Below, piece after piece: positions 12,501 through 25,200 of a DNA stretch of 64,000 bases; positions within the stretch are counted from its first letter, which is position 1; every line of letters begins with the position of its first letter. The notes beneath the pieces were generated by a model. The model searched no databases and was not told the origin of the DNA. It saw nothing but the letters and a program-made list of their open reading frames with translations. The translations under genes and the position numbers were made by a program. The DNA is taken from NCBI GenBank assembly GCA_036937835.1, contig CM072863.1:13938001-14002000 (forward strand), read 5' to 3'. The stretch is from Pampus argenteus (lineage: Eukaryota; Chordata; Actinopteri; Scombriformes; Stromateidae).

Positions 12501-15500
12501 AAGTTGAAAGTCTTTAATCCGTGGGCTGTTTTCCCTTTTCAAAGAAAATGGTGCTGGTGTTTGATGCCTTTTATGTTGTACTCTATCAAAGCCAAGCCTC
12601 CAAAACAAGTTTTTGTCTTGTAATCCTTTTCAATGTACAAGCTCAAGGATTAAAGGCTAATCTTTACCAAAGAAAAGTGCCTCTGTTTTGTCATCCACGT
12701 GAATAGGTAAACCCAGCAAAAAACATCCCACCAATGCCATACTTGAACCTCTACATAAATTAAAAAACAAATAAATAAATAAATCTAACATCTTATCCAT
12801 AAAGCACCGAGAGCATAACAGGACATTTCATTACTTTCAGCACTTTGATAACTAACTTTGTCTAAAATCACATTTCTTAGACTAAATTTGCCAATAAATT
12901 GCCTTCAGCCTGATTAAAAAAAAAAAAAAGTTGTGAAATGTGTAACTTTTTTGAATAAATACATACATAAACTATCAGAGTGACATAGTGCCTCACCCAA
13001 TTGTCTAAATCTATTTACACACACAACCCATGGCTTAATAAACATGTGTTGTTGACTGTTGTGTTGTCACCTTGTGTCTTTTGGGGATTTTGGGATTTAT
13101 TTGCTTTTACTATACTGACAAATCTGCTGAATCATTTGTGCATGAAGCCTTCATCAGAGCATGTATGACAGCATAAGATCTCTGTTTAAAGGACACATCA
13201 TGTGATCACCAATCAACAGAAAGCAATTGCATTTCTAAAATGTTGTCACCCTCTGAATAACAATACTATAAGACTACAATTATGTTAAATAATCTCTGAG
13301 ATTAAGTAAGATTTATTAAGAGGACTAGACGTCCATAAAATTATTTACTGCAAGATTCTAGTAATCCTATATTATGCTAATTCTAGGATAAGCACGGTAT
13401 TTGCCTTTTCATACAAAAGCTGAGCACTGTCAGAGCCACATATAGCCCACATGAGGACCTTGTAATATCAAACGCTGCCATCAGCTGTAAACAGGCCAAC
13501 TACAGCCTCCTTCCCTGTCTTTACTTACTCTGTCTGCTTCTCTGTGGTGGTCCTGCCAAAAAAGTCAAAGTCTATCTGGAACCACTTGTAGATGCTAGAG
13601 TGAATGGCATGGTACTTGTCGCAGATCTGCTGCGGTGTCAGGCCTTCCTCTCTGGCTTTGTTCTCTGTAGCTGTGCCATACTCATCTGTGCCGCATATGA
13701 ACAGCAGGTTCCAGTCTCGCAGACGACCATACCTTAAAGAAGACAGTTTGAGCAAGTGGGTCAAGAGATTAGACATGGAGATGAGTGAAACGGAAATGTG
13801 GAAAAAGAAAATCAACAAATCAATGAATGCAGCAAAACAAATATACTGATAGAGAGATACAGAATGAGTAAGTGAAGAAGAAAGAGCAGGACAAGGCAAG
13901 TTAGAAAATGTCAAATGGATGACAAACTGTCTGAGGGAGAGTCTTACTGTGTATATGTATATGCATGTGTATTCTTTTACATATATTATATAGAGATATT
14001 TTTGCTGAAGTCATGGTCAACAGTATTTTTCAGGCATCTATGAGACACCTAAAAAGATAAAAGAGATAACAAGATTTGATTGACACAGTACCTGGAGAAG
14101 ACGTCAGCACTGAGGACGCAGCCAATGATGTTGCCCAGGTGGGGGACATTATTGACGTAGGGCAATGCACTGGTCACCAGGATGTTTCGCTTTCCCTCCT
14201 GTGGCAAACTGATATGGGGTAAAAAATAAATAAATACATTTTAATCAGACTGTTAAATGTCTACATGTTACAGCTCAACTCACTCTATTCATGTTGGACA
14301 AATGCACTTTTTAGGATCTGGTACACACATGTACATGTCTAGAATGAAAAATTCTACTTTTAATTACTTACATGGGGTGTTGCCTGTCTGTAGTGGATGA
14401 GCAGGCGTTTAAACCTTTTCTCCAGGTGAAAGCAGCTGCCTCCATCTCCTCTTCTGAAACCACACGCTCCCCTTCGTCACCCTAAAAGATATGGGGATAT
14501 AGAAAACTAATTAATTTGGAATTAAACTGAAACCAAATTGTAAGGTAGGTAATCTCTACAAGTAGTAGCAGTAGTAGTTTACTAACCCCTTGGTATTTCA
14601 AACCTGCTGTTTTATTAGTTTTAATTGGCGCAAGATGACCACCATGGCCAAACAATTATAAAATGGCACAATGTGTGCTTCCATAACCTAAAATTTATTT
14701 CCAATCTTGAGGAGTTGCAACTCCAACATCATCCCACACCCAAACACGCTCTATTTCAACACAATGAAGTAAAGCAAGCAAGGTGATTCTGTATATTTGT
14801 ATAATCTCTAATACATATTCAACAACATGTATGGCTTTTACGAGAGTTGTTCAAGTTAACAAATCTACTGTCAAAGGAACCACACACAGTAAGTGATTTT
14901 GTGTTCTCCTTTCTAACAGGAGTAATACAAAAACACAAACAGTTTTACAGTTACACACGTATTACCACCTTCCACTTGACCTATTAACCACTAACCTTAA
15001 CCGCAGCATTAAAGCATTTAGCAATCTGAGATCCACACATTATGCAAGTTTCCCTGACACGGAGCCGTAACTGCTGCTGCTAAATGTGACCGACACCTGT
15101 TCAGTTTTTTTGATGCTTTCACACAATAAAGAATAGAGGATAAAGAAACACTGATGCAACCCCTACATGCTGCATGTTCTATATCTTAACATGGGTGTTA
15201 ATTTAGCTTTTATAAAGCCAGGCTAAGTCTCACCTGGAGACTGCATCTGCTTTGTAAGAGATCTGTGCTTAGTTTAAAACAGGTGAGTTCAAGCTTTGCA
15301 ATGTTTTTTCTTTCCATTAAGTAAAATAAACTCAAATGCAGTAAGGTGGCAAAGGTGTGAGCGAGTCACAAATAATTATAACAACATTAAAAAATATACA
15401 TTTTATACTGAGGTTCTCTGTGTGTCCTAGTGTATCCATAGATTGATGGAGTTAATAAATCTTGAGGCACATCTGATGCTTTTTGCTCAGCAAGAATGCT

Positions 15501-18500
15501 TTAAGTCTAATAGTAATCGTAATGATGATACCTCAGCAGGGCTGCTGTTGCATGGCCGTGTTTCTCTGCACTGGCTGTTCTGAGGGACAGGCTGCTTCTG
15601 CATGTAGCTCTTTATGCTCTGGAGGCCTTTACCCTGCAGCACTTTCTGAGCAGCGGACATGCAACTGTGCTTACCAGCCACACTGTCAAACCAAGCCATC
15701 ACAAACTTGCATTCACCTGAAAAAGAAAAAGGGGCATGAAAATGGAAGTGGCAGGAAATACAGAAAATAAAAGGGCAGAAAACGAAAGGTTGGCATGAGT
15801 CAGAAAAGGATGAAGAATACCAAATAAGAGGCAAGTTCTGAAATGCAGAAGGAATATATTAGAAGAAAGTAATTAGCAAAATTCTCAGAAATTTCACAAT
15901 TAATTGACATTTGGACAATCATTTATAGGTTATCTTAAGTAGATTAAATCGATCGCAACTGGACTTGGATGAGAGGTGAAAAGTCTTCAAAGACAAATAA
16001 CCAAGTCCAGTTGCGATCGATTTAATCTACTTGAGATAACTATGACCTGGATAAAGAATATTCACAGGCCCATTTATAGGTTGGAATGTGAAACAACAAG
16101 TGTAACAAACATCTGCTTATTAGTACCTACCCAAAGCTAGTGAAGATTCAGATAAAACAGGGTACAGTGCAGCCCACAAAACAATATCAGCGACTGAAAC
16201 TACTTCCTGAAACACAACAAAAATGATTATTATGACAATCAATACAATTAATACACAACCTGTAACTGAACAACTTAGTACAACAACAACAACACATGAA
16301 ATATGTGACAGACACAGATGTTTTATTGCTACAGGGGACACAAGTACTACATAGAAGTGTGAAATATGAAGTATACAAGCAGGAAGTATTGACCCTATAC
16401 CCCAGTTAAATACGGTGTGATCCCCTTGCTCAAGCTTTGGTCCAAGTAGTTTAGGGGCCCCTGGAGGACTTTGGGGACCTCTGATCCTTTCCCCTGCAGC
16501 ACTGCCATGTGAAGGGCCTGTAGCAGTGCAGGCTAAACAAATAAGACAAAACAGTGATTAATTTGAATTGAACAAATAACTTCAGATCAAACAGGAAAAC
16601 CAAAGAGGCATGACTGAGGTTAAATGATCCATTCAAATACAGTAAACTAATACAGGAAAAATACATGCAAAAAGAATACTTAATGCTGGTTTCTACATTG
16701 TTGTCTTGAGAGTGTGAATTTTAGTCATGTAGTTGTATGGATTTATATCCCCTTTGGCATTACACTGAGGCACAGTAAGAGGATTCTGCACAACAGAATG
16801 TACAAAAGTGTGAATAGAAAATAGTTTAAATCTTAAAGAGAGTTTTTGTTTGTATAAGACATTACCAGCAAACTGGAAGGTCTGTTTTCATTAATGTAGA
16901 GCTTACCTGCAAATGTGTGGCCTCCCATTCCAACCACTGATTGCAAAGGTCACTGGATTCTGGTCCACTTACTTCAAACATGTATCTAAAGGTGTTGAAC
17001 AGCAGAAAACAGAAATAAGTCATGTCAAATAGGTAGAAGATTATTTCAAAGCCTTTTTTCAAAAGACATGTCCACATACCAAAGATAGATGCTCTAGTTG
17101 GTTTGGGAGTGCAAACCTGAAGTCATTTTATTGTACAGTTAAGTCAAAAAATACAATGTAACATAGAATCCTTTATATTCTAACTATAAAAATGTTTCCT
17201 TACAAGGTTTTCTGAAAGATTCAAAGGGATCCTGTTCACAATGACCCTGACTAAGACTATATTGAGGTTTAGTTTTTAAGAAAATTACAGAGAAAGTCAA
17301 CCCAAAAGTGAAAAAAAAAAACTTTTATAATAGAAAATTCCTTCATGTTTAAATGCTTATAAAATCCTTTCCTTACAAGGTTTGCTGAAAATTACAATGG
17401 AATCCTTTTACGAGTGACGCTAAGACCACATAAAAGTCTTTTTTTTAAATCTAATATCTAATAATATCTAACATCTAATACTAGTATTTGAAGGCATTTT
17501 ATTGTACAGTTTAAGTTTTAATTTTCAAATTATAGTAATAGAATTTAACACTTTTAGGCACAATTAGGCATGTTTTGGAAATGATGATTTCCATTAAAAC
17601 AAAACAAAAAAAGTTGCTTGTTTTAAAGAGTTTCGGTATTCATCTCCTCAATACCTGATGTGTTACATATGTATGGTATTGATTGATATCCTTCACACTC
17701 AAGATAAACTGGCATTCATAAGCAGGAAAGACTACAGTCTACTACCGGCAGATGGCATTGGAGCTGAAAAGGTGCAGTCCACCAGGCAGGAGCAGGGCTG
17801 GCAAGGCTGGACGGCTAAGGAAGGGCATGACTCTCTCTAAAAACAAAAAACAAAACAAATCACAGTTTGTTCAGATAATAGACAAGATTATATGCTGTTT
17901 CTAAACAAATTTAGACTGGATTTTGTTTTGTTTATCATCTTGCTACCCAATGTAAGAGACAAAAATAAAACTATTTACATTCATCTTTCGTGAGAACTAG
18001 TAGTACAATACTCTTCATCTAGACTTCTAGGATAATCCTGTGCTCAAATCAGCGCAGTTACTAGAATGATCTATGAAGACACAAAGGTCAAGGATTTTAT
18101 CTTGTTAATCTGGAATTTATGAAAACTCAGGACAGATCACCACATGAGGGGATCCTGATAATTACACAACATCTTTATCTCAACAGTTCAATCTGGTACG
18201 TTATGGTGGCTCTGGGATTCAGTGCATTTTCAACACAGCAGAAATAACATTTTCCATTTACATTCATCTTAATAAATGATCATCACATGTATTAAATGAC
18301 ATAATTTATTTCAACACCCCTTTACACACATGTTTATACACATGTTTATTTCTAAGTACAGCCCAATTCTTTCGTGAACTGTGCCTGCAGGCAGATTGTC
18401 CTCCTAATTCATCTCTGATTTAGCTCCTGGAGGAGATCTGGGCTCACATCTGGGACTGAGAGTGAAGCCACTCTCACATGTCCGAGACAATCAGCCCATA

Positions 18501-19252
18501 AACCCAAAGACAAGATGTATTACCATTACTAATACCAAAGTTAAATTCCTTTACTATTGACACTGTTTTAATTTTTCTGACATATCTATTTCTGAAATGA
18601 AATGACATTTTTGCATAAATCACTTCATACTCAGTGGCTTGACTCTGAGATTTTAATACTCTTACTTACACGGGAAGGTGTTCAAATGTGTCAAATTTTG
18701 TTTGCTGGTTTTAAAAGTGGAACAACTTGTTAAACGTGCTTGGAAGTGAATGAACAGTTAATTAATCTACCCCTTTATAAATAATGTATAATTCACCATA
18801 TGTCTATGTATGTATGTAATCATCTAAAAGCAACAACAAACCAAAGTTTACATGAAGATGGACCAACAACTACTAAAACAAGACAAACAACAGAGATGGG
18901 CAGTAACAGAGTTTTCTAGCTGCTTCTCAGGGACTCCAATTCATTGGTCTGACACTGACAGTCTTAGCTGTTAGCTTGTTATCCCACCTCATCAAACCGT
19001 CAGTTACAGACCAAATACAGCTTCAAACTTTATAAAACCACATCAAATAATTAGCCAGTAGCATCTTAGCAAACAGTAGCTGTTATTAGATGTCATTCCT
19101 GTTCCTGTTGTCCAACTAATGTGACTCAAAACCATGCTGTCTTTCCTACCTTCGTGGTTGACATACTGGACGTCACACTGAACTCCAGTTTCTTCTAGTG
19201 CAGCTAACGCTTTAAGGCAATGCGGGTTGCCTTCACTTACGAACAGTTTCAT
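3966..19252 (-). CDS. mars1: Cytosolic methionyl-tRNA synthetase
   Basis: Class I aminoacyl-tRNA synthetase that charges tRNA-Met in the cytosol and joins the multi-synthetase complex. Exons on the - strand: 19252-19150, 17836-17746, 16985-16907, 16532-16401, 16206-16131, 15716-15532, 14481-14372, 14208-14092, 13732-13529, 12134-11933, 11384-11310, 11047-10877, 10388-10293, 8823-8706, 8501-8288, 6933-6802, 6539-6435, 6236-6041, 5458-5387, 5094-5068, 4775-4647 and 4115-3966. They sum to 2784 nt, or 927 residues (human 900). Residues 1-222 are GST-like (QWLEWEAT, SVADIVLWAALYP). The Rossmann domain has HLGN at about 282-285 (HIGH class). Zinc-knuckle CxxC pairs are in 12134-11310, and KFSKS lies at about 595-599 (KMSKS class). 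The anticodon-binding domain follows. The end is a linker plus WHEP domain (ELKAQK-like) and a lysine tail. All phases close. The short 27-nt exon is the least certain. Confidence 0.97.
5068..5094 (-). CDS. mars1: 27-nt microexon of mars1
   Basis: Nine codons (PEDEPPKKK) sit between a CTCTAG acceptor and an AAAAAG-GTATCC donor. Both flanking exons are in phase 0, so including or skipping it keeps the frame. It lies in the flexible linker between the anticodon-binding and WHEP domains. The nine-base A run encoding its lysines makes it prone to length variation. I placed it from splice sites and fit, not from a family match. Confidence 0.55.
6934..8287. other. mars1 intron, no recognised content
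   Basis: A 1.35 kb intron between the exons ending at 8288 and starting at 6933. It is AT-rich and single-copy in appearance. The first part is purine-rich (6935-7055). I see no gene or mobile element. Confidence 0.5.
9476..9510. repeat. (CA)n microsatellite in a mars1 intron
   Basis: About 12 AC units followed by an imperfect GCACACGCGC tail. Confidence 0.9.
9560..9900 (-). mobile_element. LINE (L2-like) reverse-transcriptase C-terminal fragment
   Basis: Two overlapping - strand frames read the distal end of a non-LTR retrotransposon ORF2: ITPVLKSLHWLPVQYR, a degraded NWLPSVFMS-type stretch, then AVRPLRSSGGRFLTVPR. The pattern 'HITPVL.SLHWLPV...LRSS...L.VPR' is typical of L2/CR1-clade elements in fish. 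The frame is broken, so it is a dead 5'-truncated copy inside a mars1 intron, in the same orientation as mars1. The clade is from memory and not tested. Confidence 0.7.
12135..13528. other. mars1 intron, no recognised content
   Basis: A 1.4 kb AT-rich intron with short homopolymer runs and no open frame resembling a protein. Confidence 0.5.
14482..15531. other. mars1 intron, no recognised content
   Basis: A 1.05 kb AT-rich intron between the GST-like domain exons and the catalytic-domain exons. No gene or repeat was recognised. Confidence 0.5.
15929..16070. mobile_element. Foldback (MITE-like) element, copy 1
   Basis: Arms at 15929-15968 and 16001-16040 are inverted copies about 40 bp long with a single mismatch. 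They are separated by 32 bp containing GATGAGAGGTGAAA. The outer flank (TGACCTGG, AATATTCACAGGCC) is shared in opposite orientation with the copy near 34004. No coding capacity is seen. Confidence 0.8.
17122..17525. repeat. Diverged local duplication in a mars1 intron
   Basis: Two blocks resemble each other. TTCCTTACAAGGTTTTCTGA at 17198 recurs as TTCCTTACAAGGTTTGCTGA near 17372, each followed by related sequence. A CATTTTATTGTACAG motif occurs at both ends (about 17125 and 17495). This looks like an old segmental or nested duplication of under 200 bp. Confidence 0.5.
17837..19149. other. mars1 intron 1, no recognised content
   Basis: A 1.3 kb intron following the 34-codon first coding exon. 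It is AT-rich, with no gene or mobile element recognised. Confidence 0.5.
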
Positions 19253-19560
19253 CTGGCCGTTGGGAGCTATTCCGCTATGTTTAGTTGATAGTTGATAGTT
19301 TGTTTTAATAGCGACAATGTTTATTACAAAGACAAGTTGTAGCTAAGGTAACTTTGCCGGTGAGTGCCGTCCACACACGCTGATGCAAGCGCTGCTGGTT
19401 CTGTTACTAATGGCGGAGTTGTAGTTTTGGAGCGCTCTCTGTGTCGTTGACAAAGACAGTAGCGCGCTTTCAAACAGACTACATCTCCCGTGAACCATTT
19501 CACAAGCGTGCATTCGATATGCATTAGGTGCGTTTGTTTTTATCCTAACTGCAGCACCGC
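19253..19560 (-). promoter_or_regulatory. mars1: mars1 promoter region with CARE-, YY1- and ZNF143-like motifs
   Basis: No TATA box lies upstream of the mars1 ATG. Motif matches are: TGATGCAAG at 19381-19389, fitting the C/EBP-ATF response element TGATGNAAN bound by ATF4; AATGGCGG at 19409-19416, YY1-like; and ACTACATCTCCC at 19478-19489, ZNF143-like. This mix suits a housekeeping synthetase gene that is also induced by amino-acid stress. Motifs are read by eye; function is inference. Confidence 0.5.
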
Positions 19561-19858
19561 CGGGCGGGATTTGGCTTTTTTCCCCTGTCTATTCTATGTG
19601 AGCACTACATGCGCGTCACCGGTTCTGTAATCTGATTGGTTCCGTGTGAAAACCATGTTGCGCGAGCGCAGCGAATCTTACAGCACCAAACCAATGTAGT
19701 GCAGGCTCTTTTTATCCGCTTAAAGAGCCAGCAGGATGCATCATTATGGACTGAACTGAGCAACTTAGTTCCCATGTATGTGTGTATTTGCAAAAGTGCG
19801 CGTCGGAGTTCTTACCTGTGCTCCCATTACCTAAATAATGTGAAGTTATCACGATTTT

Positions 19859-19866
19859 TATAAAAG
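19859..19866 (+). promoter_or_regulatory. arhgap9: TATA box of the presumed arhgap9 promoter
   Basis: TATAAAAG is followed about 75-80 bp later by a strong splice donor (CTGCAAG then GTGAGTG, exon end 19943). CCAAT boxes lie upstream at 19635-19639 (inverted) and near 19690. A start site 25-32 bp downstream would give a short noncoding exon of about 19890-19943. Confidence 0.5.
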
Positions 19867-19889
19867 CGCCGCAAACTAACCGAGACGCA

Positions 19890-19943
19890 ACTCCTTTTCT
19901 CTACTCCAAAAACATTACTGAGCTGCCATCCCGTCGCTGCAAG
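19890..19943 (+). other. arhgap9: Candidate arhgap9 noncoding exon 1
   Basis: The 3' end is set by a consensus donor at 19944. The 5' end is only inferred from the TATA box. It contains no ATG. It would splice over 9.2 kb to the acceptor ending at 29185. It could belong to another transcript, but nothing else on the + strand follows before arhgap9. Confidence 0.4.
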
Positions 19944-20042
19944 GTGAGTGATGTTCCCTCTAAACGCGAAGGTGAGATTTCTGCTGTATTGTGTCGACAG
20001 ATAACTTACTTTCTGCAGTGAAATGTCATCTCATTGCAGTAA

Positions 20043-20062
20043 ATATATATATATATATATTA
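20043..20062. repeat. (AT)n microsatellite
   Basis: A run of about ten TA units about 100 bp downstream of the presumed arhgap9 exon 1 donor. Confidence 0.8.
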
Positions 20063-22103
20063 CATCATAAAGGGCTTCAATTGCTCTCCCTCGGTATTGT
20101 AAGCTATTCAAACATATAAACTACTTTTTTTAAACAGTTCGTTTAATGGTATTTAGTTGTTAAAATTGATAGATATACTGGCATACAATGTTTGTTTGTT
20201 TGTTTGCTTGTTTTGTTTTTAAATATACTTGACGTGCCACATCTGGTTACAAGTTGAAAATGATCTCATTCTCACTCAAGCTAAACTTTTATTCAAAGTA
20301 ATTACACAAGCGACTGTTGTCATGGCTTTAATGGTCACTTAAGTCACAATTGTGTACATTTGTGGAATGTGTTTATTAACATATTTTGTTTTAAGTTGAT
20401 TCATTCAGTGCATACTTTTTCAATACTAATGCTACCTACTGTCTATCTGCTACCTGCATTCTGTGCCAAAAGATTGCAGGCCAATGCTGGACTCCTGCAG
20501 TAATATTTAGCAACGCAATAAGTCCCAGATCCTCAAATAGGTCATAGCCTACATGTTGCCATTACTAAAATAACTAGCCTACTTTTTCCAAAACAACTTT
20601 ATTTTTCCAAATCATAGTGTCAGCCACATACAGCCTGTCCTATTACAGTCAAACTCAAGACAACCACAAAGCCAATTCACAGACCTAACACTACAATGGT
20701 GCTGACTCCATGATCTCTATTTCCCTGTACACTGATAACAATTGGTAATCTCAACACTTTACATATGACAGAACTCTTATTGTGCGGAAATATTTGCATG
20801 CTTCTGCGAGTTATGGTACTTACCCTTTATATACTTCACAGAAACTGTGATGCATGGGTTAACCGCAGAGTTTGATGGAAACAGTCTGACGCATTGCATT
20901 TTTGCCGTTTCAAAATCTTTCTTAAGTCCATGCAAAGCAGGAGATCTGCTCGCCTTTTCACCAGCCTGCAACAACACACGCTTGAAAAAAGATTATTCTC
21001 CAGTTGCAACTTTGCTGATTAAAAGTGCCCTGTACCATGTACAGTCGTAGCAGGAGGGTTACAAGTTGACTGTAATCACTAGTGTGCTTCATAGGCTGCT
21101 GTTGTGGTGCACTATCAAAGAGAGATTGACAGACTGAAGTGTTTGACATCATGCTGTGTTACTAGTCAGATTATCCTGCAGCTCTGGGATATTTGAGAAA
21201 TCTGGGGAATTGCTCTGTGTGTCTACAGTTTTCTTTTTTCTCTCTCTCTCTGAGTGTGAGAAGTGTGTCTGCTTGCATGCTTGCTATCAGCTGTGGTGCA
21301 AAATTATACAGTGGAGCAAAACCTCATCTCAATTAATCTGCTTTCTACTGTTCAAATCACGTGACTACCACAACACAATTGTGTCGCCGCATGCCGTTTT
21401 TAAAGTCAGTTGTGAGTTCATTAGGTACATGTGAGTCTAATACAACAACTCTACAAGAAATGTTACTTTCATAGAGTCTGTAATGTTTTTAAACTGTTCT
21501 AGAGAGGAAGGATTCAACTTTTTGGTCATTTTGGAGGCTGCAGTTTGATGCGTTGCATTATATTATAAAGATAGTTGTTTCTAATATTCTATACACCACT
21601 TATCAAAGTGGGTAGACGTGAGTGTATAGATTTGTAGTATAGTAATATTAATGCAGTCAGATGTGGTTGGCTACAGAGGTCACATGAATGCTAGCTGCAT
21701 GTGACTGAGACAACAAATATCTATATAACAACACTCCTTCCTATTTGCTCACTACACTGTATTGCAGTGTATGGAAGCAGCCTCCTATGTTACATCTACA
21801 GTATAGTAGCTCCACGTACATTCACATCTGTGCTCTGTTTTAATCCAGACTAATCCTGCATTTAGTTTTAGTATCTATGCAATGTTTGTGCTGTCACTGT
21901 GTTGTATTGGTGCAGCCCTGTCGACATCACCATGGAAATTTAAAAAGTATGTGTTATTGTCAAAAAGTCAACACTCTTACACTCAACACACTTTTAATAA
22001 CATGCCTAGTGTTTCATACACTGTCACCAAATTTAAAATGAAACAAAGGTCGCATTAGAGAAAGAAAAAGAAAAACATTTAGCAATTATTTTTTTCGAGT
22101 AAT

Positions 22104-22250
22104 ATTTCGAGACATTTGACAACATCGCCTCTGGCTCTGGGAAGTTGTGATGGGCATTTTCTCACTATTATTTGATATTTCATAGACTAAATTATTAATC
22201 AAAAGCAGATGAATCAATAATGGAAAATAATCCAGCAGTTGCAGCTCATA
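22104..22250. mobile_element. Dispersed teleost repeat (ATTAATCGATTAAT family), partial copy
   Basis: The sequence from CCTCTGGCTCTGGGAAGTTG through GATGGGCATTTTCTCACTAT to an ATTAATC-type end matches, from memory, the internal part and end of a very common fish MITE-like repeat. Related copies lie at 28990-29090 and 46868-47160. The class (possibly hAT-related) is not established here. Confidence 0.55.
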
Positions 22251-25200
22251 TTTGCATACGCATATCAAGTAAATTTAAGGAAAAATGGAAGGAAAGTAAT
22301 CCTTAAAAATAATTGCACCAAAATGTTGAATTAATAAACCCGAATGCACTATAAATGATCACGGCCTAACACTTATTGTTATTTATGTAATATTTCTATA
22401 TTGAGCAAATAACCCCTTTAACCCTCAGAAGGCATCAAAGACGTGTCCATGTCTTTTCTCTATGAAGCATTTGCCTTGGGAGGTTTAGCAGCTCTTCCTT
22501 GTGCCCCAACAGTATCGTGCTCGCATCAGCTGCACAGGGCTAAAAGTAGGTCTTTGACTTGCCTGATAGCTTTTGACAGCTCACTCTCATCCCCAGTGGA
22601 TCAATGGAGCTCAGCGCTCTTCATTAGAAACATCAATGTACCGCACATTCCCACAGGCTCAGCAACAACCCACCAGCCCTGTCAGAAGAGAAGAGAGAGA
22701 AGTTTTATTTTTGTATTACTTAAAAAGATTATTCTTGACTTTTACGTGACATTTTATTTGCTTCTGTTAAAGTTTAAGATTGATTGTTGGAATAAGGATA
22801 AAAATGGTGAAAATCGAATACCTTGGTAGTTAATTTCCGAACAGTGAGGTCAACGATGACTCTACACATGAATTAAATATGATTATTTTCATATCACAAC
22901 TCCAACACATCTAATTCTGTTTGACCTTTGCAGACAGTAGGGTGATTTAAAAACACTGTAAATTGAACATTTTTGGCTTTTTGAATGTTGTTATGATTAA
23001 TGTTCTTAATATCTTGACATTTTGTTCTCGAAATGATTAATTGATAACAACAGTAATTGCTAATTACAGACCCAGTTCCAGTGTTGTAATATTAACACAC
23101 TGAAGAAGTTTATCTTGGAAAGCAAAATCATGTAATTTAATTTGTTTTAATCTATGATAATACCTCAATATTATTTTAAAAGTAAAAACATAAAGCACCC
23201 ACAGAAACAAGGAGCTTTTCTCATAATATTATTTCTCAAAATGCATGAAATAAGCTTATTATTTTTTACCTAAAATTACACTGGCTGCATGTTTTTCACT
23301 TAGTTTTTCAAAAAAAAACTGGCAAACACTGGTCTGTCTGGTTGTTTGTTATGTTCAAATGCAGGAAATGAAAACTCCAATATTAGTGAACTCTCTGAAG
23401 AAGTTTGCTATGTGTCGATGAAGGCTGCAGGGTTCATTGTAAACAGAAGTATTGCATCAGCAAACACTTTTGAAATGATGGCATCACACACATATGAGAT
23501 GTTGTTATGTGCAACAAGAAACACAAAACACACATTCTGGAGACGATGACGGTCAGAGAGGTTGTTGTCATGACAGTAGCAACTATAAGCCAATGGCTCA
23601 ATGGCTGTTTTTCTCTTTATCATCTGCTTTTTGATTGGTTCTCTGACAATTTACACAGCTAACCACTGCATCGTGTGTGAAGGAATCCAGCCCACCTGTT
23701 TAGTCACACACAGACATGCATTCATACACATATTCATACAGGCAGCCAGCTGTCACACTTGGAAACACAGTGTGTGTTTCAGTGTCTCTCTCTGGTCTAA
23801 TCATCAATAATGCATAGCTCTGGGAGGATGAAAGGCTGTTTTGGCTTGAGGCATGTGTCTCATATGGAGAGAGACATCAGCGCTACTAGTTCTAACTGTA
23901 CATCCATAGACAAAGTGAAATCTCCGTCACATGGCTATCGTTGGTAGAACCGGTCATTAAGCCGACAGTGGGCTAATTTTAAGCCACATGTTTTAATTAG
24001 TTAATTAATTAATGTAAAGGAAATTATGTTTATTTTCTAAAATAATTTGCATGGCTATCTGAATTGTGTGTCTTAGGATTGGAAAGTGTCCTAAAATATG
24101 TTATTTTTGGGCTATATAAATTAAATTGATTTGACTTACTTACTATTTAAATGTGAAAAGTCTTACATCATCAAAGTTTAACATTTTTATCTGTTTAGGT
24201 AAAGTCATGTAACACACGCTGTGGTCTAGTAACATTGATTTCAGGAAAATTTCAAGGTGCTTCTGGGCTCATTCTAAGATATACTGCTGTGTTACAACTC
24301 CTTTTACGCATAATGTATGATGTGAATATATGATGCAATACTTCACCTCACGCAGCCTTACCTAACTACAAGATGGGACTCAAGCAGCTAGTTGAGCAGA
24401 AAAAAACATGGGATGCCTGTTTGCATGAGAAACAATGAGGATCATGCAGAGGCAGCATGGCTCGTGTCACTGTGAAGACTTTAATTTTATTTGGGTGCAC
24501 TTCTGTTAATTTTAAGTATCAACTTATTATTGTTGTTATAAAAGTTATTTTCCTGTGAAGCCTTTGGTTATAGACATTCATATGTAAATACCGTACAGTC
24601 TATGTGTGCGTGTATGTGTACGGATGTGGGAGTGCATGCTAAAACCCTTTGAAGTTCCTCATTCACTCTATACTCTCTTCTCCGTGTCTCATCTCTCTTT
24701 GAAGACCACGTAGCCATGATTATTAAAGCCGCCCTCTTTCGACTTCAAACATATGGAATGAATATGGATATGATATGACACCAAACTTTCCACCAGCACC
24801 CTTCACTGTACTCTCGTCCTGCCGTGTGGTAAAGTTTGATAGGACCAGGCAGAGATCTTAAAAAGTCACTGTGGGAGTTAAACTGTTCATTCAGGCGTGA
24901 TTTCAGCCTGATTGCATCTTTGTGGAGTAGTTATGACAGTCAGACTGAAGCTATGAGGGAACATTTTATGAGGGAACTCATTTTATTCTTAATGTTTATC
25001 ATATCTTACAATTTAACATGTGTTAATTTGCATTAATCATCTCTTCCAGCCTGTTCTCCATCTTCAGGGTGTTTTTAAAGGTGTCATGATAACATTATCT
25101 CAGCTCATAAATAGTATTATCGGTAATTCTCAGTTCTGATTTTTCCAAAATATACCATTAAAGCTACAACACGTAAGTGATTACTATTTTCTTAATTGAA

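Noticed and set aside
22443..22829. 128-codon + strand open frame in the long arhgap9 intron
   Set aside because: No recognisable domain, poor codon pattern and no splice partners; likely chance.
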